Assembly: GCF_001597725.1 (NCBI RefSeq) | Contig: NZ_LUTR01000022.1 | Span: forward strand, 1-53,572 | Direction of reading: 5' to 3' | Length of the DNA: 53,572 bases | Source: Neptuniibacter marinus | GTDB lineage: Bacteria > Pseudomonadota > Gammaproteobacteria > Pseudomonadales > Balneatricaceae | Part shown: one piece after another, positions 48,419 through 53,572 of the stretch | Position numbering within the stretch: the stretch's first letter is position 1 | How the letters are laid out: the number at the start of each line of letters is the position of its first letter | Translations under genes and position numbers: made by a program | Notes under the pieces: model-generated | What the model was told of the DNA's origin: nothing | What the model saw: only the letters and a program-made list of their open reading frames with translations | The model's database searches: none

Positions 48419-50416
48419 TTAATATATATCGTTAGGTTGAACTATATTGTATTTTTTCATTTTTCTGTAAACGGTCGAACGACAAATATTAAGTTCTTCA
48501 GAAACTTGAGTTATATTCCAGCGATATTGGCGTAGCGCATCAATTAAGCGGCGGCCTTCTTCGTCGCTTACAAAATCGGATAAGCTCATTGACTTTTCAG
48601 CTTCAGGAATAATTTCCTCTTCTTTGTATATTTCTTTGGATGCGCGAACTTCAATAGGGAGGTCGTCAACGGTGATATGCTTGTCTTTTGACACCGCGAG
48701 GGCGTAGCGGAGCACGTTCGCTAATTGGCGTATATTGCCAGGCCAATGATAATCGTGAAGAATCTGCCGTGCTTGAGGTGCAAATGCTACCCCGTCTGCG
48801 CCGCCTAATTCACTGTCTAGTATGCAGTTTATTATGAAGTCTTTATCATTGCGCTCGCGAAGGGAGGGTAGTTTTAGTGACATCCCATTTAACCGATAGT
48901 AAAAGTCTTCACGGAACATTTTTTCTTTTATTCGTTGCATTAAGTCTTGATGGGTTGCTGAAATGACTTGTATATCCAATGGGATAGGAGCGGTTGCGCC
49001 GAGAGGCATTATTTCACGTTCAGCGAGTGCTCGTAATAAGCGTGTTTGCAGCTGTGCAGGCATATCTCCTATCTCATCAAGAAATATTGTGCCCTCATTT
49101 GCTTGTTCGAGCTTTCCTTTCATTCCTTTACGGTTAGCGCCAGTAAATGAGCCGCTTTTGTAGCCAAATAGCTCGCTTTCTATTAAAGATTCTGGAATAG
49201 CGGCGCAATTTAAGGCAATGAAAGGGCCGTTCTTTTTATTGCTTGCGTCGTGGATTGCGCGAGCAAAGGCTTCTTTTCCTGTGCCAGTTTCACCTGTAAT
49301 TAGAATAGGGATATCTTTGTTGATAATATGCCTTATTTGTTGCACATTACGAAGTACTTCTTCATCCTCCCCAGCTAGTTTTTCTAAAGTAGGGTGCTTG
49401 TGTTTTACGGAAGGTGATGCGATATCTTTTTGTTTTGCTATGGTATTTTCTTGATTGTTTCTCATTGCCCTATTAGCGGGGACTCGAATAGCTATCTCTA
49501 TTTCATCAAGTAGCTTTGGTGATTGCTGCCTGATTGTTGATGCACCACCGTTGCTTTGGGTGAGTAGTTGATCCACATTTAAACCAACAATATCCTCAAT
49601 TTGGGTGCCAAGTAATTGTTGGCCTCGATCTAGTAGGCTTTCGTATTCTGCGAATGCTGAACGGTTCGCGCCGATAATAACGCCGCGTTCGTTAATTGCT
49701 AATAGCTGTTCCTGTGCTAAGTCAGAAAAGTTATTAGTTTCTTTTACATTCATTGTAATCTGGCTTCGGTACGTTTGGCGGAAATAGCTATTTTCAATCA
49801 TCCTGCCGTACATGATAATCATTTGCAGGGTTAGAAATTGATTTTCTTTGCTACCGGAGACATTGAGGCATGAAGCATTTAAACAGCCTTTTAGATTGCC
49901 TAGTGGATCAAAAATAGGGGTGACTGAGCAACTTAGGGCGCTGTGGTTGGCGAAAAAGTGCTCATGATGGTGAATTATCATGGATTCCTTTTCTTCTAAG
50001 CAAGTGCCTATGCCATTGGTTCCAGCTTGTGATTCTTTCCAAGTTGAGCCGACTAATAGCCCTGCCTCTTGGCATGTATCTTTAAACATTTTTGGCAGGC
50101 GTGCGTCTAACGTTAATCCGAATTCATCTGTGAGTAAGACGGAAAAACCTGCGTTAGCTATACGTTTTGATAAGCCGGTTAATCCATTTCGAGCAATATT
50201 TAGATAGTCCTCATGTAACTGTAGCTGCTCTTGGATCTCATAATGAGTAAGGATGTCTACGGGTTGGGGGATTTTAGGGTCTAGGCCATGCTTTAATAGG
50301 CTTCTTTCCCATGATCTAGCGATTCGATCTCCTGGGATAATTTTTCGATCTTGTAAATTCCCTGTTACATAGGCGACAACGTCCTTGGTGCCATTTATTT
50401 GTGGCATATTTCTCAT
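48419..50416 (-). CDS. acoR: AcoR-type sigma54-dependent transcriptional activator
   Basis: The 665-residue regulator has an N-terminal GAF-like sensing domain (about 60-220, SVTPIFDPLGNLKGCLNASC), a PAS-like segment (about 230-290), an AAA+ domain with Walker A GETGTGKEAFARAIH and Walker B GTIFLDEIGDM, and a C-terminal Fis-type helix-turn-helix (YRWNITQVSEELNICRSTVYRKM). The sigma54-contact loop reads GSFTGA, not GAFTGA. Proteins with this layout activate acetoin and alcohol catabolism with RpoN. Its place among nine sigma54 promoters makes it the likely master regulator of the locus. The start has AGGAG upstream. Confidence 0.88.
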   Translation of the reverse strand: MRNMPQINGTKDVVAYVTGNLQDRKIIPGDRIARSWERSLLKHGLDPKIPQPVDILTHYEIQEQLQLHEDYLNIARNGLTGLSKRIANAGFSVLLTDEFGLTLDARLPKMFKDTCQEAGLLVGSTWKESQAGTNGIGTCLEEKESMIIHHHEHFFANHSALSCSVTPIFDPLGNLKGCLNASCLNVSGSKENQFLTLQMIIMYGRMIENSYFRQTYRSQITMNVKETNNFSDLAQEQLLAINERGVIIGANRSAFAEYESLLDRGQQLLGTQIEDIVGLNVDQLLTQSNGGASTIRQQSPKLLDEIEIAIRVPANRAMRNNQENTIAKQKDIASPSVKHKHPTLEKLAGEDEEVLRNVQQIRHIINKDIPILITGETGTGKEAFARAIHDASNKKNGPFIALNCAAIPESLIESELFGYKSGSFTGANRKGMKGKLEQANEGTIFLDEIGDMPAQLQTRLLRALAEREIMPLGATAPIPLDIQVISATHQDLMQRIKEKMFREDFYYRLNGMSLKLPSLRERNDKDFIINCILDSELGGADGVAFAPQARQILHDYHWPGNIRQLANVLRYALAVSKDKHITVDDLPIEVRASKEIYKEEEIIPEAEKSMSLSDFVSDEEGRRLIDALRQYRWNITQVSEELNICRSTVYRKMKKYNIVQPNDIY

Positions 50417-50835
50417 GCTGGATTCGCTCCTGCCTTTACAATTTTATCTATATAGATGAGAGCATGCTTTCACGCTATTTAAATTGTAAGGCTTTTTGTT
50501 ATACGAGTTCTACTGTAGCAATGTTTGGCTTCATTGTTCATGAAATCTTTGCAGGATGTATGCCAGCCTAAATTTTCTTTTATGTGTGTGATTTTCATAG
50601 TTGCTAGGCTCAAAATACGGCTTTAAATTGCATGACTTGCATGTGGGAATTGGTTGAAATATAAGGCGGTTTTATCGTGCCTTAAAAGTGTTTCTTTGTG
50701 TTTGTTTTTTATAACTATTTGATAGGAAAGATTAATTAATGCATCTGCTGCTGTTGTGCACCGTTTTTTTGCTGCGTTGAGGCAGGTGTTTCTGTTTGTG
50801 TGGTTTGGTGCAGGGTTTGTACTCAGGACGGAAAT

Positions 50836-50869
50836 GATACAGATGTTGCAGTTTTGCAACAGTTGGCGC
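50836..50869. promoter_or_regulatory. Tandem dyads, candidate AcoR sites
   Basis: GATACA-GA-TGTTGC (50836-50849) and GCAACA-GT-TGGCGC (50856-50869) are direct copies 20 bp apart. Between them a perfect dyad TGTTGCA-N4-TGCAACA (50844-50861) is formed. They lie in the divergent region and could control both acoR and the chemoreceptor. Confidence 0.5.
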
Positions 50870-51188
50870 TTTTTATCCACAGAGTTAGTATTTTTGCTCA
50901 TAAGGGCAAAGGATCTGTAGTGTTGGTGGTAGGTTGTTGATGTAGGTGCCGATGTCGATTTTGTTTTGTTTTGTTTGGTGGCGTATTTTATTTTTTCCAT
51001 TTTATTATTCTTTTTAGTGTTTCATACCTAAGATGGATTTGTCTCGCTTTGATTGGGGATGTCTAGAGCTCTTATCTCCTTTTTTATTTACTTATTTTGC
51101 ACTTTTTTATTTTTGGCATATATTTTGATAGCTAAAAGTCTTGGTTATTGCTCATCGCTCGTTGTTAAAAAGTGGTTTCTGACAATTG

Positions 51189-51202
51189 GGAAGCCTGTTT
51201 GC
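51189..51202 (+). promoter_or_regulatory. Weak sigma54-like element before the chemoreceptor
   Basis: GGAAGCCTGTTTGC has the GG-N10-GC spacing and a good TTTGC -12 block but a poor -24 block. It is 55 bp before the start codon. Confidence 0.35.
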
Positions 51203-51257
51203 AAGTGCTTTGGGTTGAGCCCTTAAAGATAATTATAAAAAGAAGAGCAGTGGATAT

Positions 51258-53048
51258 ATGAGTTTATATAAAAGTATTGAACGGACTTTATTTAATTCTC
51301 TTACTAAAAAGATAGTAGGTAATGTCTCTTTTCTGATCATTCCTAATATTGTTTTGATGGTTCTAACTTATCGTCATACACAATATGTTGAGTCGATTGT
51401 GTTGTCTGCTAAGGTGGCTGAATCGACTAAGCTGTTGTTGGGGGATGCCTTAAGTATGTTTTGGTTATCGGCTTCAGTGACGGTGGGGTTGGCTTTGGTG
51501 GGTGGTATTTTCACTATTTTTTTTATGCGCCATCTTTTTCTCAAACCGATCCAAGATATTACTCGGGTTTTAAGTGCTATTAAAGAAAAAGGGGGGGACA
51601 TATCAGTAACGCTACCTGTTTATACCTGTGATGAAATTTCGGTTATGGCACGGAGTTATAATGAGTTCTCTTCTAAGCTTAAGGATATTATTGCGGATAC
51701 GCGTTCAAGAAGTGTGAACATTGCGGTGTCGGCGGCACGCCTCAAAAAAGTGATTGGGCAGGCAAGTAATAACGCAAGTGATCAAGAGGATAAAGCGCAT
51801 CAGGTTTTTCAGTCTAGTAGTGAGTCTACTCAGGCTATAGAGGAGATCGCTAGAAGTACTATCCAAATAAGCGAGCAGAATTCATCAAATCTTAATGATG
51901 TACGGGGCTCCAGTTCAGAGCTGTTGAAGGTCCAGGAACAAGTTGAGGCCATTCAGCAGCTAGTTAGTGAGTTTCAAACTAAAATCGCGAGCTTGCATGC
52001 AAATTCGCAAAATATTACGCAAATATTGTTGATGGTTCAGGAGTTCTCTGAGCAAACAAACCTGTTAGCGCTTAATGCCTCTATTGAGGCTGCGCGTGCG
52101 GGTGACGCTGGGCGAGGGTTTGCGGTTGTGGCTGATGAGGTCAGAGGGTTGGCCCAAAAAGTGGGCTCAGCTACGAGCGAGATTGATAAAAATATCTCTC
52201 AGATGTCATCCTTAGTATCAGATACAGGGAGTAGCGCCAAGAATATTTTGGGTTATGTTGAATCGACTGGGCAGTTTATCGAACAAACAACCGTTCAGTT
52301 TGGCCAGTTGGTAACTGACTTTGAACAGGTGGATGGTCAGTTGTCCAGTATTAGTGCTGCTATTGATGAGCTTTCGTACACCAATAAAAGCTCTCATAAG
52401 CAGGTGGATCTGATTACTAAAATTTCTGCGGATATTAAGCAGGAGATGGAGCACTCTCAGAGTTTCTCTAATGATCTAGAGGTATCGACTGAGGAGAGTC
52501 AAGAGTTACTGTCTCGTTTCATTATTGGTTATGGTGCTTTTGAGAGCATTATTGTAAAGGGTAGGGGCTTTCATGGTGAGTTACAGGGATTGCTCGAAGA
52601 GCTTGGTCAGCGTTGTAATATTTTTGATACTAATTACCAGCGGGTTAATCCAGATCAGCAGCCAGCAAAATTTGTAACATCTTGTACGGATAAGTTTGAT
52701 GGTTGTTTTCAGACTGTCATTGATCGCTTTATAGAGTTGAACTCTGAGTTTATCTATACCGTATTGGTGGATCAACGTGGCTATATAGCTACACATCATA
52801 AAAAAGTGTCTAAGCCTATGATCGGGGATTTCTCAATTGATAATCTCCAAAGTCGTAATCGGCGGATTTTCTTTGATACGCGCTCAGAGCAGCGCAGGGC
52901 AACTCATACACAACCTTTCCTTATGCAGACATATATACGCGATACAGGTGAAATACTTAATGAGCTATCAATTCCTGTCTTTGTGGGTGGTAGGCACTGG
53001 GGGGCATTAATTATGGGCTTTAACCCCGAAGTGCTTTTGTCGAATTAG
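51258..53048 (+). CDS. Methyl-accepting chemotaxis protein with C-terminal sensor domain
   Basis: The 596-residue receptor has two N-terminal membrane segments (VSFLIIPNIVLMVLTY and FWLSASVTVGLALVGGIFTIFFM) separated by only about 30 residues, so no periplasmic sensor fits between them. A HAMP domain follows (HLFLKPIQDITRVLSAI), then the signalling coiled coil with the conserved tip EFSEQTNLLALNASIEAARAGDAGRGFAVVADEVRGLA. The last about 170 residues form a separate cytoplasmic domain with three Cys residues (QRCNIFD, TSCTDKFDGC) and an HTQPFLMQTYIRDTGEI block, probably the real sensor. Its neighbours suggest taxis to alcohols or to redox state. Confidence 0.87.
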   Translation: MSLYKSIERTLFNSLTKKIVGNVSFLIIPNIVLMVLTYRHTQYVESIVLSAKVAESTKLLLGDALSMFWLSASVTVGLALVGGIFTIFFMRHLFLKPIQDITRVLSAIKEKGGDISVTLPVYTCDEISVMARSYNEFSSKLKDIIADTRSRSVNIAVSAARLKKVIGQASNNASDQEDKAHQVFQSSSESTQAIEEIARSTIQISEQNSSNLNDVRGSSSELLKVQEQVEAIQQLVSEFQTKIASLHANSQNITQILLMVQEFSEQTNLLALNASIEAARAGDAGRGFAVVADEVRGLAQKVGSATSEIDKNISQMSSLVSDTGSSAKNILGYVESTGQFIEQTTVQFGQLVTDFEQVDGQLSSISAAIDELSYTNKSSHKQVDLITKISADIKQEMEHSQSFSNDLEVSTEESQELLSRFIIGYGAFESIIVKGRGFHGELQGLLEELGQRCNIFDTNYQRVNPDQQPAKFVTSCTDKFDGCFQTVIDRFIELNSEFIYTVLVDQRGYIATHHKKVSKPMIGDFSIDNLQSRNRRIFFDTRSEQRRATHTQPFLMQTYIRDTGEILNELSIPVFVGGRHWGALIMGFNPEVLLSN

Positions 53049-53091
53049 AGTTGGCATGAAATCATGCGGTAAGTATGCGTAATTTGATATT

Positions 53092-53107
53092 TTGGCATGA
53101 ATCTAGC
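53092..53107 (+). promoter_or_regulatory. Candidate sigma54 promoter for the pqq operon
   Basis: TTGGCATGAATCTAGC has exact GG-N10-GC spacing, 127 bp before pqqA. A good dyad GCAACA-GG-TGTTTC (53164-53177) is present but lies downstream of the promoter, which is unusual for an activator site. Confidence 0.5.
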
Positions 53108-53233
53108 TTGGTATTTACGTAAGAAGTGTAATGCCTGTATATCGCAAACAGCTGTCCGCTTCTGCAACAGGTGTTTCACTTTGATAAGCAATATTAAAAC
53201 AAGAGATAATAAATTTAATAATAGGAGTTACTT

Positions 53234-53308
53234 ATGAAATGGTCTAAACCTACGTATAGCGATCTAAGAATTGGTTTTGAAGTTACTATGTACTTTGCAA
53301 ACCGTTAA
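53234..53308 (+). CDS. pqqA: PQQ precursor peptide PqqA
   Basis: The 24-residue peptide MKWSKPTYSDLRIGFEVTMY ends FANR and has the conserved Glu and Tyr in FEVTMYF, separated by three residues. PqqE links these two side chains and the fused pair becomes the PQQ cofactor. AGGAG precedes the start at good spacing. It is the first gene of the pqq operon, followed 200 bp later by pqqB. It makes the cofactor needed by both dehydrogenases in this window. Confidence 0.97.
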   Translation: MKWSKPTYSDLRIGFEVTMYFANR

Positions 53309-53371
53309 GCTTTATTTCATCTTCCCCAGATGATGGTCGCAACTGTATATCTATAAGTTGCATAAGATCGG

Positions 53372-53433
53372 CGTCTAATCAAAGCTGTAATATAAAATGA
53401 TTTATTGAATAGCTTTTTTGGTTAGGCGCCTTT
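53372..53433 (+). promoter_or_regulatory. Attenuator-like hairpin between pqqA and pqqB
   Basis: GGCGTCTAATCA...AAGCT pairs with AGCTTTTTTGGTTAGGCGCC over a long imperfect stem. It probably reduces readthrough or protects the short pqqA mRNA, so that far more PqqA peptide is made than PqqB-E enzymes. Confidence 0.55.
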
Positions 53434-53507
53434 CCTTATTAGTTCTACCTCTTATTTTTATAGATACCAAAAAGCCTGTAATAAAGTAATCAACTAGAAG
53501 AAAAATA

Positions 53508-53572
53508 ATGAAAGTACAAGTATTAGGCTCAGCCGCTGGCGGCGGTTTTCCTCAGTGGAACTGTAACTGTCG
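53508..53572 (+). CDS. pqqB: PqqB, 5' end only (cut by window edge)
   Basis: The visible 21 codons read MKVQVLGSAAGGGFPQWNCN and continue past the window end. This is the diagnostic start of PqqB, a metallo-beta-lactamase-fold protein that acts as an iron-dependent hydroxylase on the cross-linked precursor in PQQ synthesis. The ATG lies 199 bp after the pqqA stop, behind the hairpin. Confidence 0.95.
   Translation, partial: MKVQVLGSAAGGGFPQWNCNC

Larger units (their letters stand above)
50417..51257. other. Divergent region between acoR and chemoreceptor
   Basis: This 841-bp stretch has no supported gene; a 125-codon minus-strand frame here is low-complexity and rejected. It holds tandem dyads at 50836-50869 and a weak sigma54-like element at 51189-51202. 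The rest is AT-rich. Confidence 0.5.

Noticed and set aside
50623-51000. 125-codon minus-strand frame between acoR and the chemoreceptor
   Set aside because: Low-complexity Lys/Thr/Asn-rich product with no family pattern; the stretch also contains the tandem dyads, so it is more likely regulatory.
53051-53074. First TTGGCATGAAATCATGC as sigma54 element before pqqA
   Set aside because: GG and GC are 11 bp apart, not 10; the element at 53092-53107 has the correct spacing.

Overview
This window reads as chromosomal DNA from a marine gammaproteobacterium of the Oceanospirillales/Oceanospirillaceae type. This is inferred from a UbiF-type hydroxylase, a phasin (so probably PHA storage), an ectoine-type aspartokinase, YiiX, DbpA, RbgA, a DUF47/PiT pair with a Pho box, and a PQQ-linked alcohol oxidation locus. 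No tRNA, rRNA, CRISPR array, insertion sequence or phage gene was recognised.

Positions 1-21000 are ordinary core genome: a permuted papain-like hydrolase, a queuosine-type glycosyltransferase convergent with dbpA, ubiF, a phasin, an M16C peptidase, an EamA exporter, hibernation factor HPF, a GNAT enzyme, phosphate transport, Ask_Ect aspartokinase, BluB, a parvulin, DUF1499, an isochorismatase-like hydrolase, DUF2889, an HDOD/EAL-like signalling protein and the GTPase RbgA. Most of these transcription units end in clear intrinsic terminators.

Positions 21150-53572 form one specialised locus for periplasmic oxidation of alcohols, diols or sugars and use of the products. It encodes two different PQQ dehydrogenases, a small cytochrome c with an unusual CXXXCH haem motif, AcoA/AcoB-like E1 subunits, a free lipoyl protein, a free E2 catalytic domain, a lipoate-ligase-like protein, a Tat-exported small subunit with a GMC oxidoreductase, two porins, an AldA-type and a second aldehyde dehydrogenase, a DUF1097 membrane protein, an AcoR-type sigma54 activator, a chemoreceptor, and the start of the pqq operon (pqqA, partial pqqB). 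A plausible flow is porin uptake, periplasmic oxidation by the PQQ enzymes, import, C-C cleavage by the Aco complex, and aldehyde oxidation. The exact substrate (2,3-butanediol/acetoin, 1,2-diols or others) cannot be fixed from sequence.

The locus appears to be one sigma54 regulon. Nine -24/-12 elements with exact GG-N10-GC spacing lie before the dehydrogenase, aco, porin, aldehyde dehydrogenase, DUF1097 and pqqA units. Most have an upstream dyad of the form GnnACA-N2/3-TGTnnC, a candidate binding site for the AcoR-like protein.

The most unusual items are: (1) seven hairpins at 35739-36103 that alternate between two loop types, GACGTTTA and GCTTGGGG, a candidate new structured RNA; (2) hairpins just after the stop codons of both porins whose loops carry the same CCCCCUUC; (3) a duplicated aco segment whose second copy is an acoA/acoB deletion fusion that still keeps its promoter and an intact lipoyl gene; (4) a split E2; (5) a quinohaemoprotein dehydrogenase lacking the vicinal Cys-Cys; (6) a decayed fumC pseudogene in a gene-poor stretch.
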